This document shows, in pieces, positions 11,500 to 23,842 of a stretch of 64,000 bases of DNA. The first letter of the stretch is position 1; each line of letters starts with the position of its first letter. Under the pieces are notes generated by a model. That model had not been told where the DNA came from. It saw only the letters and a program-made list of their open reading frames with translations, and searched no databases. The position numbers and the translations under genes are program-made. Source of the stretch: Xestospongia muta (taxonomy: Eukaryota; Porifera; Demospongiae; Haplosclerida; Petrosiidae); NCBI GenBank assembly GCA_963693285.1, contig OY848921.1, forward strand, positions 806,001-870,000, in the 5' to 3' direction.

Positions 11500-11836
11500 T
11501 AAATTTAGTGGGAGGGGCTAACACGCACACAAGCTAATTAAAATATAGACAAGCAGACTGGAGAGTGCTATATGAAATGTATTACTAATACATTTGTGAG
11601 TATGGAATCAATTACTTATTGATAGCACACTAGATAGAGTTCAGTATCATCTCGACTGTAGAGGCGTTAAAAGAAAGTACCACGAGGTAGCACGTGTAGC
11701 AAGAAGTCTTGTGATCTTCAACTATAATAACATTCATAGTTGCCTAGATTTGAACATGATTTTGTCCAGACGTTCCCTCTTTTTCCAGAACGCCTGGCTT
11801 CGAGACTAGTTTACCAGCCTGTCTGTGGTGTTCAAA
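11500..11836 (+). promoter_or_regulatory. Long-class upstream region of P3
   Basis: About 330 bp from GTGGGAGGGGCTAA through AAGCTAATTAAAATATAGAC, GTATTACTAATACATTTG, GGTAGCACGTGTAGC and TATAATAACATTCATAGTT to GTGGTGTTCAAA before the ATG. Close versions precede P4, P11, P12, P14 and P16, and a shorter one P6 and P13. It contains a palindromic CACGTG E-box. Regulatory function is inferred from conservation only. Confidence 0.45.
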
Positions 11837-14297
11837 ATGGCTGGTATAATGCACGAATTATGTGACTATGAGAAGAGAAGACTAGAGAATGTTGAAAAGA
11901 ATATTGAACTCATGAAAACTTTAGGTAAAATACTATTGTATGTTAAATAAAAAGTCATAAAGATTATGTAGGTTTAGATGTTAAATCTCAAAACAAAAGT
12001 AGAGTTAGAAAAAGGAGGAGACGATATAGTAATTGTAGTAATAGTAGCAGTGATAGTGGAGATGAATGGATACCAGCTCGAGAGACTTGTGTGGTGAAGA
12101 AAAAAAGAAATGATGTCACAAGAGGTGATAAACTTGTAAATAAAATATGGACACCATTCTTTTGTATTTAGATCATAAACTTAAAAAAGTCTTGAAGAAG
12201 AAAAAACCACAGCAGAAGAAATATTACAAATCTGTAGAAGGGGAGGAGCCTTCACTTGAGAGCCTTGATTGTAAGTTGTCTAATAAGTTTTTTGAGTTAT
12301 TTGGAGATGATAATAATGAAGAATATGGAAACTTTGAAGGATTTGATATTGAAGATGTGTAAGTTAGATTATATCAATATTGTTGATATTGTTTTCTTAA
12401 TATAGTGGTAATGTACCTCAGTGTCCAGATCCAGTTAATGAACGATATCCTATGAGATTAAGTCACCAAAAAGAATGTAGAGAAGATGAACTATCTGATG
12501 AAGATGAATATCTCTGTAAGTTCAGTATCATTCAATATGGTTACTTCAATTCTACAACTTTCATTATTAGTTTGTAAGGACTGTGAGGAATTTCATTATG
12601 GTGACTGTCCTATTCATGGACCCTTACTAACTCTAGATCCTTCTAGTGGTTATGATGAAACATCTCTACAATATACTAGTGTATTTGTTCCAGCTGAATT
12701 AACTATTAAACCATCTAAGATACCCAATGGTGGTCTGGGTGTTTTTGCTACACAGTTTATACCTCGTAGATTTACGTTTGGTCCTTATGAAGGAAGGAGA
12801 GTGTTAAAAGAAGAGCTCACTGAAGGAGAAGATACTAGCTACATGTGGGAGGTATTGTAATAAAATAATAAAAAAGTATTAATTATTTTAATTAATTCAG
12901 GTAAAGGGCTTTGGAGAGGGTTCATATTATATTGATGGTCAATCAGATAATCAAAGTAATTGGTTACGATTTATTAATTGTGCTCGCAATGAAGATGAAC
13001 AAAATTTAGTAGCTTTTCAGTATCACGGTAATATCTATTATCGTTCATTCAAACATATCTATCCTGGTAATGAACTCTATGTATGGTATGGTGAAGAATA
13101 TGCAAGAGAACTTGGGATCACAGCTAGTTTTGAAAAAGGTAGGGTAATTCTTTCGGCAGAAATAAAATTTACTATCTATTTTTAGATGATTGTCAACTGT
13201 ATAATTGCAAAAATTGTGGAAGTAGTTTTGTTTTGAAATCAAATTTTGATTTGCATCTTCGACTTAATCCTAATTGTCTTGCTGCTAATCCTCAATGTTT
13301 TACTTGTCAAAAATGTCAAGAAAGCTTTTGTGAATTGTATCAGTTACAAGACCACATTCGTAAACATGAGCAACTTGATGGAAAAGGAAAGAATAAAAAA
13401 AGGATTATTTCCAACGATAAATCGCTAGTTGTTAATAATCCAGATATTATGTGTGATTATTGTGGAAAGAAATTTTCTTGTCAGTCATCATTGAGGACTC
13501 ATCTTCACATACACACTGGTGACAAACCTTACCAATGTCAGTACTGTCAAAAAAGATTTAGTCATAATGGTAGTCTCCGAAAACATCTTCATATACACAT
13601 GGGTGATAAATCTTACCAATGTCAGTACTATGAAAAAGGGTTTAGTCGAAATGGTGATCTCCAAAAACATCTTCATATAAACACTGGTGATAAACCTTAC
13701 CAATGTCAGTACTGTGAAAAAACATTTAGTCAGAATAGTAATCTCCAAGCTCATCTTCGTATACACACTGGAGATAAACCTTACCAATGTCTGTACTGTG
13801 GAAAAAATTTTACTACTAATGGTAGTCTCCAAACACATCTTTATATACACACTGGTAATAAACCTTATCAATGTCAATACTGTGAAAAAGCATTTAGTCA
13901 GAGTGGTAGTCTCCAAAGACATCTTCGTATACACACTGGTGATAAACCTTACCAATGTCAGTACTGTGAAAAAGCATTTAGTGTGAATGGTAATCTCCAA
14001 ACTCATCTTCGCACACACACTGGTGATAAACCTTACCAATGTGAGTACTGTGGAAAAGGATTTAGTAATAATAGTAATCTCCAAACTCATCTTCATATAC
14101 ACACTGGTGATAAACCTTATCAATGTCAGTACTGTGAAAAAGCATTTAGTCGGAATGGTAGTCTCCAAATTCATCTTCGTGTACACACAGGTGATAAACC
14201 TTACCAATGTCAGTACTGTGAAAAAGCATTTAGTAAAAGTAGTAAACTCAAAATTCATCTTCGCATACACACTGGTGATAAACCTTATCAATGTTAG
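11837..14297 (+). CDS. P3: PRDM9-like PR/SET zinc-finger protein, last finger lost
   Basis: Exons 11837-11924, 11972-12124, 12172-12358, 12406-12515, 12571-12851, 12901-13138 and 13186-14297; about 641 aa. E1 begins MAGIM rather than MADVM; E2 is one codon shorter and E4 two codons longer (extra Asp-Pro), features shared only with P4. E6 begins VKGFGEGSYY and has [15 protein letters not shown]. Ten tandem fingers have contacts CSST, HGSK, RGDK (CQYY, defective), QSNA, TGST, QGSR, VGNT, NSNT, RGSI, KSKI. The next finger is cut at its first Cys by TAG (14295-14297, CAG to TAG); its remnant runs to 14361. Confidence 0.85.
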
Positions 14298-14423
14298 TAC
14301 TGTGGAAAAGGATTAAATCAAAACAATAATCTCCAAACTCATCTTCGTATTTATCTAAAGTAATTAATTATTGTTTTTGCTAATCATTTACAATACGTAC
14401 ACTTTATTAAGTTACCATAGTAA

Positions 14424-15277
14424 TGAAAGGCACTAAAGTGCCGAACCTCGCTGTAGTTTCTAAGTTATTTATAAATTCTATGCCAGCTTAGGCCCAGCTA
14501 TGATGTTGTTATTGCAAGAAAATTTATTAACATTCCAGAAGGTGTGGTTATAAAATGGCAAGCTTTGTCATTCTGTATATGCTCATTAATTGTTGCTTGA
14601 TTTCTAGCTTTGCCATGTTTGTGAAGCAGTAACTGAATAAGTGATAGTATCATTCAATTCCCAAGCAAGATTAAGTGCTACTTTCGTGATGAAAAGTTTC
14701 TCTGAGTCTTTACATGAGCCTTTAAAATCTATCAATATTTCATATACAAAATTTATTGTAACTTGAAGATGAAACCTTCTTTGCATGGAAACGTCCCGTG
14801 GTACAAATATAAATCGATATATTATCTATTAGTAGCAGTCTTTTCAGTGCTTGGAGACGTTTCCTGAATGCGTTACTTCGCTCCAAGTCCACAAAACATT
14901 TTTCAGAACTTTTCTAACGATTACTTCGACCAACGGCCTTCTGTCTTGCTGATCCGTATTCCTCTGAGATTGTTTACAACATACTAAAAAATCTCCACGT
15001 TAAGTTTTTTACTTTTCGAGAAACGGCACTTGACCTCTGCAGCCTGAAAATTCTTTTGCGAGTTTTAAGCTTCTGTTTTCCTTGACGATGTTCTTGACAC
15101 TACTGTTGTAAAGTCCACATGCTTTTCTATTCGTTGCTAAACGTTGGTAGCTGCTAATGCTTCGGTTGCCAAGTTATAGCAGTTCAAAAAAAACAACTCT
15201 GGTAACAGACACACACACACACACACACACACAAACAGACTACAGTACCCTCGCTATGCGCCCACGCACAGCGAGGT
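14424..15277. mobile_element. Inserted non-autonomous DNA-transposon-like element
   Basis: About 854 bp interrupt the conserved 3' segment exactly within its X-box: ...ACCATAG-TAA | element | TAA-CAACACTAC, compared with uninterrupted ACCATAGTAACAACACTAC elsewhere. TAA appears at both edges (14421-14423, 15278-15280), consistent with a 3-bp target duplication. AACCTCGCTG (14444-14453) is the inverse of CAGCGAGGTT (15269-15278). The right end is itself a hairpin (CTCGCTaTGCG / CGCAcAGCGAG, 15250-15275), and the left end starts with a GGCACT-AAGTGCC palindrome. Base composition is less AT-rich than its surroundings. No transposase is seen; a 60-codon minus-strand frame (14604-14786) is not recognisable. 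Confidence 0.7.
15208..15233. repeat. (AC)n microsatellite
   Basis: About 13 AC units near the right end of the inserted element. Confidence 0.9.
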
Positions 15278-15297
15278 TAACAACACTACACAAACAA

Positions 15298-15560
15298 TGG
15301 AGAATACAGATCTAGAAAAGTTAAATTAGTCCAGGGTGACTAGTCCCAAAGCACAGTACCTGAATAGAATGTGTCACTGTAGAAGGTGGAATGAGTGAAG
15401 TCACGTTAGGGTGGTTCTTGGTATAACTTGCCTATGATGACCTCATGTGACATCATAACTATGTTAGAGGTTAATAATGGTATTGTGATAGTAGGTAATA
15501 CTGGTACATGTATTGTTAGTAATACTGGATTTGTTGGTATTATTGGTATTGTGGGTAAGA
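15298..15560 (+). pseudogene. Module X stub plus degenerate minisatellite
   Basis: Module X resumes right after the inserted element (ATGGAGAATACAGATCTAG, to about 15408), then comes the same minisatellite-bearing stretch found after 10945. It shows that P3 and P4 gaps are duplicates of the same ancestor, with the element inserted only here. Confidence 0.55.
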
Positions 15561-15629
15561 AGGAGACTTACGTGAGATGATGCATTTATTTTTTTGGAGT
15601 TGATGATGGTGAGATGATGAGAGCTAATT

Positions 15630-15850
15630 TAACAATACAAAGTAAGAATTTGAGGAGTAGCATGCTAATAGAAGTTACAGACTTACAGAAGATGATCCCA
15701 ATGGTTTGATGAGCTTTAGAGTGGACAGATTGGATGTGAGGAGACCATAAATTAAAAATGATAATAACATCAAGATATTTAAATAAATTGACACATTCAA
15801 GATGAGAATCATTTAAAAAAGAGGGGAGAGGGAGGTTACAAAGAGGGAGA
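15630..15850 (-). pseudogene. LINE (CR1/L2-like) reverse-transcriptase relic
   Basis: Second copy of the FNLWSPHIQSVHSKAHQTIG relic, with small indels relative to 11178-11420 (for example a 9-bp ACTTACAGA insertion at about 15682). It is non-coding now. Confidence 0.75.
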
Positions 15851-15954
15851 CTTATGTGAGATGTATTTGTTTTTTTGAAGTTGCTGGTGAGATGATGAAA
15901 TCTAATTTATAATAAAATGAGATTGATGTTTTATTGTTAATAAGAACCAATTAA

Positions 15955-16290
15955 ATTTAGTGGGAGGGGCTAACACGCACACAAGCTAATTAAAATATAG
16001 ACAAGCAGATTGCAGAGTGCTATATGAAATGTATTACTAATACATTTGTGAGTATAGAATCAATGACTAATTGATCGCACACTAACAAACTAGACAGAGT
16101 ATCATCTCGACTGTAGAGGCGTTAAGAGAAAGTACCACGTGGTAGCACGTGTAGCAAGAAGTCTTGTGATCTTCAACTATAATAACATTCATAGTTGCCT
16201 AGATTTGAACATGATTTTGTCCAGACGTTCCCTCTTTTTCCAGAACGCCTGGCTTCGAGACTAGTTTACCAGCCTGTCTGTGGTGTTCAA
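15955..16290 (+). promoter_or_regulatory. Long-class upstream region of P4
   Basis: Close copy of 11500-11836, with an ACAAACTAGACAGAG variant and one A fewer just before the ATG (TTCAAATGG). That deletion opens the upstream frame through the CCTGTCTGTGGTG block, but no upstream ATG uses it. Confidence 0.45.
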
Positions 16291-18397
16291 ATGGCTGGTA
16301 TAATGCAAGAATTATGTGATTATGAGAAGAGAAGACTAGATAATGTTGAAAAGAATATTGAACTCATGAAAACTTTAGGTAAAATACTATTGTATGTTAA
16401 ATAAAAAGTCATAAAGATTATGTAGGTTTAGATGTTAAATCTCAAAACAAGAGTAGAGTTAGAAAAAGGAGGAGACAATATAGTAATTGTAGTAATAGTA
16501 GCAGTGATAGTGGAGATGAATGGATACCAACTCGAGAGACTTGTGTGGTGAAGAAAAAAACAAATGATGTCACAAGAGGTGATAAACTTGTAAATAAAAT
16601 ATGGACACCATTCTTTTGTATTTAGATCATAAACTTAAAAAAGTCTTGAAGAAGAAAAAAACACAGCAGAAGAAATATTACAAATCTGTAGAAGGGGAGG
16701 AGCCTTCACTTGAGAGCCTTGATTGTAAGTTGTCTAATGAGTTTTTTGAGTTATTTGGAGATGATAATAATGAAGAATATGGAAACTTTGAAGGATTTGA
16801 TATTGAAGATGTGTAAGTTAGATTATATCAATATTGTTGATATTGTTTTCTTAATATAGTGGTAATGTACCTCAGTGTCCAGATCCAGTTAATGAACGAT
16901 ATCCTAAGAGATTAAGTCACCAAAAAGAATGTAGAGAAGATGAACTATCTGATGAAGATGAATATCTCTGTAAGTTCAGTATCATTCAATATGGTTACTT
17001 CAATTCTACAACTTTCATTATTAGTTTGTAAGGACTGTGAGGAATTTCATCATGGTGACTGTCCTATTCATGGTCCCTTACTAACTCTAGATCCTTCTAG
17101 TGGTTATGATGAAACATCTCTACAATATACTAGTGTATTTGTTCCAGCTGAATTAACTATTAAACCTTCTAAGATACCCAATGCTGGTCTGGGTGTTTTT
17201 GCTACACAGTTTATACCTCGTAGATTTACATTTGGTCCTTATGAAGGAAGGAGAGTATTAAAAGAAGAGCTTACTGAAGGAGAAGATACTAGCTACATGT
17301 GGGAGGTATTGTAATAAAATAATAAAAAAGTATTAATTATTTTAATTAATTCAGGTAAAGGGCTTTGGAGAGGGTTCATATTATATTGATGGTCAATCAG
17401 ATAAACAAAGTAATTGGTTACGATTTATTAATTGTGCTCGCAATGAAGATGAACAAAATTTAGTAGCTTTTCAGTATCACGGTAATATCTATTATCGTTC
17501 ATTCAAACATATCTATCCTGGTAATGAACTCTATGTATGGTATGGTGAACAATATGCAAGAGAACTTGGGATCACAGCTGGTTTTGAAAAAGGTAGGGTA
17601 ATTCGTTTGTCAGAAATAAAATTTACTATCTATTTTTAGATGATTGTCAACTGTATAATTGCAAAAATTGTGGAAGTAGTTTTGTTTTGAAATCAAATTT
17701 TGATTTGCATCTTCGACATAATCCTAATTGTCTTGCTGCTAATCCTCAATGTTTTACTTGTCAAAAATGTCAAGAAAGCTTTTGTGAATTGTATCAGTTA
17801 CAAGACCACATTCGTAAACACGAGCAACTTGATGTAAAAGGAAAGAATAAAAAAAGGGTTATTTCCAACGATAAATCGCTAGTTGTTAATAATCCAGATA
17901 TTATGTGTGATTATTGTGGAAAGAAATTTTCTTGTCAGTCATCATTGAGGACTCATCTTCGTATACACACTGGTGATAAACCTTACCAATGTCAGTACTG
18001 TGGAAAAACATTTAATCAGAATAGTAATCTCCGAAGACATCTTCGTATACACACTGGTGATAAACCTTACCAATGTCTGTACTGTGAAAAAGCATTTAGT
18101 CATAATAGTAATCTCCAAAAACATCTTCGTATACACACTGGTAATAAACCTTATCAATGTCAGTACTGTGAAAAAGCATTTAGTCAGAGTGGTAGTCTCC
18201 AAACTCATCTTCGCACACACACTGGTGATAAACCTTACCAATGTCAGTACTGTGGAAAAGGATTTAGTGATAATAGTAATCTCCAAACTCATCTTCATAT
18301 ACACACTAGGGATAAATCTTACCAATGTCAATACTGTGAAAAAAAATTTAATCAAAGCAATAATCTCCAAACTCATCTTCGTATTCATCTTAAGTAA
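16291..18397 (+). CDS. P4: intact PRDM9-like protein with a short finger array
   Basis: Exons 16291-16378, 16426-16578, 16626-16812, 16860-16969, 17025-17305, 17355-17592 and 17640-18397; about 523 aa, ending HLRIHLK* at the ancestral stop. Only six tandem fingers, the shortest complete array here: CSST, QSNR, HSNK, QGST, DSNT, QNNT, all with intact Cys and His. It is the sister copy of P3 in exons 1-6 (MAGIM start, DPVNERYP insertion, [10 protein letters not shown]) but not in the array, so SET exons and fingers have different histories. YGEQYARELG has Gln where the other copies have Glu. Confidence 0.88.
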
Positions 18398-18469
18398 TTA
18401 ATTATTATTTTTGCTAATCATTTACATTACACTTTATTAAGTTACCATAGTAACAACATTACACAAACA

Positions 18470-19016
18470 ATGAACAATACAGATCTAGAGAAGTTAAAGT
18501 AGCCCAGGGTGACTTGTCCCAAAGTTTCAGAGGACAGTAACAGAATAGAATGTGTCACTATAGAAGGTAGAATGAGTGAAGTCAAGTTATAACACCTCTA
18601 ACCAGTGATAGCAGTGGTTCTTATACTATTAGGTGTAAACTGTTTCTACCTAGACTTTTCAATTCTTACTAATCCTAGGGAGATGCTACAAGTAAACAGT
18701 TCAGTTAAGGTAAGGTACTACATCAGTGATATTGTTGTCACTGTTGAAGTGGTCACTCAACTAAAACATACACAGTATCTATACAACATTTATAATCCAG
18801 TGATGCTTAATTGCCTAATGTTAGGTCATGCACAATCACAGTAACACAAAAGTCTTTTTGCAAGTACTACAAGGAGTTCTTTCAGATGAAATTTTCAAAA
18901 TTGGTACACCAGTTGTTACACAAGTGTTAGAAGGTACAGACCTACTGTTTATATGGTGCTCTAGACCTGAATACAGAGAGATTGTATCAACTTTATTTTG
19001 CAACCCGTCTAAATGA
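18470..19016 (+). pseudogene. Module X relic (copy after P4)
   Basis: Near-copy of 172-718, with the initiator region changed to ATGAACAATACAG. The distal part reads GTPVVTQVLEGTDLLFIWCS. It is part of the segmental duplication of bases 1-5050. Confidence 0.5.
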
Positions 19017-19023
19017 TCTGTCA

Positions 19024-19353
19024 TCTGCTCTTGAACAAGATAATGTAAGAGTATGACAACAAGGAGGGAGAGAATGAAGAAGGGAGAGTCAGAGCAAAGA
19101 GACCTCAATCAGATGAGCCAACTTGTGACTGGCAATTGCAATACCTATATCTATAAAGATAAAATGAAACTTAGTGAATAAAAACAGATAAGACCAATAT
19201 ACCTGATATTGATTTCTCTATGAGTAGGCCAGGTGACAAATGTAGCAATTTGTCTTGGAAGTGATGAACTCATTGCAGGTGGTAAGCTGTTGTAAATATC
19301 AACAAATCCAAGGTCACATTCATATGTAGAGATAGTCACCCTATGACCATAAC
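19024..19353 (-). pseudogene. C48/Ulp1-like peptidase fragment (catalytic Cys lost)
   Basis: Exon A 19353-19203; exon B has TGA at the catalytic Cys codon like copy 1, plus the 18-bp insertion also seen near 10120. The acceptor before exon A is intact (tatacag). Confidence 0.65.
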
Positions 19354-19387
19354 CTGTATATGTAACACATGAACAATTGGAGACCTT

Positions 19388-19735
19388 TAATTTTGATTTG
19401 CATCTTCGACATAATCCTAATTGTCTTTCTGCTAATTCTCAATGTTTTACTAGCTTGTTGAAAATGTCAAGAAAGCTTTTGTGAATTGTATCAGCTACAA
19501 GACCACATTCGTAAACATGAGCAACTTGATGTAAAAGGAAGGAATAAAAAAGGCTCATTTCCATTGATAAACTGCTATAATCCAGATAATTGTGGAAAGA
19601 AATTTTTTGTCAGTCATCATTAAGGACTCATCTTCGTATACACACTGATGATAAGCATTACCAATGTCGGTACTGTGGAAAATGATTTAGTTAGAATCAT
19701 AATCTCCAAAGATATCTTAGTATTCATCTAAATAA
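19388..19735 (+). pseudogene. PRDM exon 7 relic
   Basis: Duplicate of 1070-1427 with the same lesions: [15 protein letters not shown] start, frameshifts after CQESF, TAAGG after SSL, and a final HLNN*. Confidence 0.75.
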
Positions 19736-19799
19736 TTAATTATTTTTGCTAATCATTATTCATTATCCCTTTATTAACTTACCATGGTAACAAAACTAC

Positions 19800-20093
19800 A
19801 TCAGTGATAGAAATTGTAGTCACTGTTGAAGATGGTCACTCAACTAAAACTTACACAATATCTACACAACGTTTTTATCATCCAGTGATGATTGCCTAAT
19901 GTTAGGTCACAATCACAGTAACACAAAAGTCTTTTTGCAAGAACTACAATTGCAAGGAGTTCTTTCAGATAAAATTTTCAAAATTGGTACACCAGTTGCT
20001 ACACAAGTGTTAGAAAGTGCAGACCTACTGTTTAAATGGTGCTCTAGACCTGAATACAGAGAGATTGTATCAACTTTTGCAACCAGCCTATAA
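19800..20093 (+). pseudogene. Module X relic, distal half
   Basis: Duplicate of 1490-1777. A 3-bp TTT insertion in the CAACATTTATC stretch interrupts the earlier part, so only 64 codons remain open (from GHNHSNTKVFLQ to FATSL*). Confidence 0.45.
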
Positions 20094-20104
20094 TAAATGA
20101 CCTG

Positions 20105-20419
20105 TCATCTGCTCTTGAACAAGATAATTGTAAGAGTATGACAACAAGGAGGGAGAGTCAGAGCAAAGAGACCACAATCAGATGACCCAACTTGTGACTG
20201 GCAATACCTATGTCTATAAAGATAAAATGAAACTTAGTGAATAAAAACAGATAAGACCAATATACCTGATATTGACTTCCCTATGAGTAGGTGACAAGCA
20301 AGCAATTGTAGCAATTTGTCTTGGAAGTGATGAACTCATTGCAGGTGGTAAGCTGTTGTAAATATCAACAAATCCAAGGTCACATTCATATGTAGAGATA
20401 GTCACCCCATGATCATAAC
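20105..20419 (-). pseudogene. C48/Ulp1-like peptidase fragment (DCG motif kept)
   Basis: Exon A 20419-20266; exon B begins at about 20213 and reads HRYCQSQVGSSDCGLF. It differs from the 1790-2103 copy at a few bases (ATIACLSPTHREVNI). Confidence 0.7.
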
Positions 20420-20459
20420 CTGTATATGTAACACATAAACAATGGGAGACCTATGAATA

Positions 20460-20636
20460 TCAAATACTAGAGCTTGTCCAGTATTTTGTAGCAAAAGAGG
20501 AGAAACAAAGTATAAAGAGACAATAGAATTATCTCAAGATGTAGAGGATGAAACTATCTATGTCTGCTAAAGAAAGATAATAAGCTCGTAAGAGAGCAAA
20601 ACTATCACAACCTACAATTTCAACAGATGATGACTA
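20460..20636 (+). pseudogene. Module Y tail relic
   Basis: Duplicate of 2150-2317, with a 4-bp CTAT insertion in the ETMSAKER region. Confidence 0.6.
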
Positions 20637-20775
20637 AACCACCTTAATTTTTAAATTAAAAAAAAACAATTATTAATAATTTATTTTTGGTAAAAATCAA
20701 TAAAATTTCAGTGAAAGGGGTGGTATTTTTAACGACAATATGGTGGTCTTTACCAGCTAGTCTGAGGCGTTCAAA

Positions 20776-23216
20776 ATGGCAGATGTAATGCAAGAATTAT
20801 GTGACTATGAGAAGAAAAGACTAGATAATGTTGAAAAGAATATTGAACTCACGAAAACTTTAGGTAAAATACTATTGTAAAGTAAATAAAAAGTCATAAA
20901 GATTATGTAGGTTTAGATGTTAAATCCAAAAACAAGAGTAGAGTTAGAAAAAGGAGAAGGAGACGATATAGTAATTGTAGTGATAGTAGCAGTGATAGTG
21001 AAGATGAATGGATACCAGCTCGAGAGACTTGTATGGTGAAGAAAAAAACAAATGATGTCACAAGAGGTGATAAACTTGTAAATAAAATATGGACACCATT
21101 CTTTTGTATTTAGATCATAAACTTAAAAAAGTCTTGAAGAAGAAAAAACCACAGCAGAAAAAATATTACAAACCTGTAGAGGGGGAGGAGCCTTCATTTG
21201 AGAGCCACGATTGCAAGTTGTCTAATGAGTTTGTTGAGTTATTTGGAGATGATAATGATGAAGAATATGAAGATTTTGAAGGATTTGATATTGAAGATGT
21301 GTAAGTTAGATTATACCAATATTGCCTGTATTGTTTTCTTAATATAGTGGTAATGTACCTAAACATCCAGTTAATGAACGATATCCTAAGAGATTAAGTC
21401 ACCAAAAAGAATACAGAGAAGATGAACTATCTGATGAAGATGAATATCTCTGTAAGTTCAGTATCAATATGGTTACTTCTACAACTTCTATTACTAGTTT
21501 GTGACAACTGTGAGGATATTCATCATGGTGACTGTCCTGTTCATGGACCCTTACTAACTCTAGATCCTTCTAGTGGTCATGATGAAGCATCTCTACAATA
21601 TACTAGTGTATTTGTTCCAGCTGAATTAACTGTTAAACCTTCTAAGATACCCAATGGTGGTCTGGGTGTTTTTACTATACAATTAATACCTCGTGGAGTT
21701 ATGTTTGGTCCTTATGAAGGAAGGAAAGTGTTAAAAGAAGAGCTGACTAAAGGAGAAGATACTAGCTACATGTGGGAGGTACTCTAATGAAATAATTATA
21801 AAGTCCAAATAATTTTTTTTTTCAGGTGAAGCGTGTTGGAGAGAGGTCATATTATATTGATGGTCAATCAGATAAGGAAAGTAATTGGTTACGATTTGTT
21901 AACTGTGCTCACAATGTAGATGAACAGAATTTAATAGCTTTTCAGTATCATGGTAACATCTATTATCGTTCATTCAAACATATCTATCCTGGTAATGAAC
22001 TCTATGTATGGTATGGTGAAGAATATGCAAGAGAACTTGGGATCACAGCTAGTTTTGAAAAAGGTAGGGTAATTCTTTTGTCAGAAATAAAATTTACTAT
22101 CTATTTTTAGATGATTGTCAGTTTTATAATTGTAAAAATTGTGGAAGTAGTTTTGTTTTGAAATCAAATTTTGATTTGCATCTTCGACATAATCCTAATT
22201 GTCTTGCTGCTAATCCTCAATGTTTTACTTGTCGAAAATGTCAAGAAAGCTTTTGTGAATTGTATCAGTTACAAAACCACATTCGTAAACATGAGCAACT
22301 TGATGTAAAAGGAAGAAATAAAAAAAGGCTCATTTCCCATGATAAATTGCTAGTTGATAATAATCCAGACATTATGTGTGATTATTGTGGAAAGAAATTT
22401 TCTTGTCAGTCATCATTGAGGACTCATCTTCGTATACACACTGGTGATAAACCTTACCAATGTCAGTATTGTCGAAAAAGATTTGGTCATAATGGTAGTC
22501 TCCGAAAACATCTTCGTATACACATGGGTGATAAATCTTACCAATATCAGTACTGTGAAAAACAATTTTATCAGAATAGTGATCTCCAAAGACATCTTTG
22601 TACACACACTGGTAATAAACCTTACCAATCTCAGTGCTATGGAAAAGAATTTAATCAAAGCCGTAGTCTCCAAACTTATGTTTGTATAAACACTGGTGAT
22701 AAACCTTACCAATGTCAGTACTGTAGAAAAGGATTTAGTGTTAATAATAATCTCCAACGACATCTTCGTATACACACTGGAGATAAACCTTACCAATGTC
22801 AGTACTGTGGAAAAGGATTTACTAATAATAGTAATCTCCAAACTCATCTTCGTATACACACTGGAGATAAACCTTACCAATGTCAGTACTGTGGAAAAAA
22901 ATTTAGTACTAATAGTAATCTCCAAACTCATCTTCGTATACACACTGGAGATAAACCTTACCAATGTCAGTACTGTGAAAAAGGATTTAGTCAAAATAGT
23001 GATCTCCAAAAACATCTTCGTATACACACTGGAGATAAACCTTACCAATGTCAGTACTGTGAAAAAACATTTAGTCAGAATGGTAGTCTCCAAACACATC
23101 TTCGTATACACACTGGTGATAAACCTTACCAATGTCAGTACTGTGGAAAAGTATTTAGTGATAATAGTATTCTCCAAACTCATCTTCGTATACACACTGG
23201 TGATAAACCTCACTAG
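20776..23216 (+). CDS. P5: PRDM9-like PR/SET zinc-finger protein, last finger lost
   Basis: Exons 20776-20863, 20911-21066, 21114-21300, 21348-21451, 21498-21778, 21826-22063 and 22111-23216; about 638 aa. Duplicate of P1 (offset about 18.3 kb), but E5 reads GGLGVFTIQ instead of GVFATQ, a change at a usually fixed SET position. Ten units: CSST, HGSK, QSDR (defective), QRST (defective), VNNR, NSNT, TSNT, QSDK, QGST, DSIT. The first six units match P1 apart from one VNNR repeat, while units 8-10 differ, so the array has been reshuffled since the duplication. It ends at the same CAC-TAG as P1. Confidence 0.84.
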
Positions 23217-23360
23217 TGTCAGTACAGTGGAAAAAAATTTAATGAAAGCAATAATCTCCAAACTCATCTTTGTATACATCTAGAGTAATTAATTATTGTT
23301 TTTGCTAATCATTTACATTACACTTTATTAAGTTACCATAGTAACAACACTACACAAACA

Positions 23361-23842
23361 ATGGACAATACAGATCTAGAGAAGTTAAAGTAGTCCAGGT
23401 TTCAGAGCACAGTAACAGAATAGAATGTGTCACTGTAGAAGGTAGTGTGAGAGAAGTCAAGTTAACACCTCTAACAAGTGATAGCAGTGCTTCTTTTAAA
23501 ATTAGGTTTCTACCTAGACTTTTCAATTCTTGCTAATCCTAGGGAGATGCTACAAGTAAACAGTTCAGTTAACTGAAGGTACTACATCAGTGATATTGTT
23601 GTCACTGTTGAAGATGGTCACTCAACCAAATCTTACACAATATCTATAACATTTATCATCCAGTGATGCCTGCCTAATGTTAGGTCACAATCACAGTAAC
23701 ACAAAAGTCTTTTTCCTAATTATTATTTTCCTAGTTGTACTGGCTCTATCTGGATATTTCTTCTCTGACACATAAAGAAAAGCTTTATACATTATTGGAT
23801 CGTCTCTCTAAGCCACTTTCTTTTTCCAGCTAAATCTTGATA
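23361..23842 (+). pseudogene. Module X relic and short unplaced segment
   Basis: Module X from ATGGACAATACAG, interrupted by small deletions, to ACACAAAAGTCTTTTTCC at about 23717. The next 125 bp (to 23842) match nothing else in the window except CTAAGCCAC..CAGCTAAATCTTGATAT, which also opens the relic at 49256. I see no gene in it. Confidence 0.45.

Noticed and set aside
11500..11836. GTATTACTAATAC as a transposon terminal repeat
   Set aside because: It is a short palindrome inside the conserved long upstream region, with no matching partner or target duplication.
16195..16404. N-terminal extension of P4 (frame open upstream through PRFEHDFVQTF)
   Set aside because: There is no upstream ATG in this frame, and the frame is open only because of a one-base deletion before the usual ATG. 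The other long-class copies are not open there.
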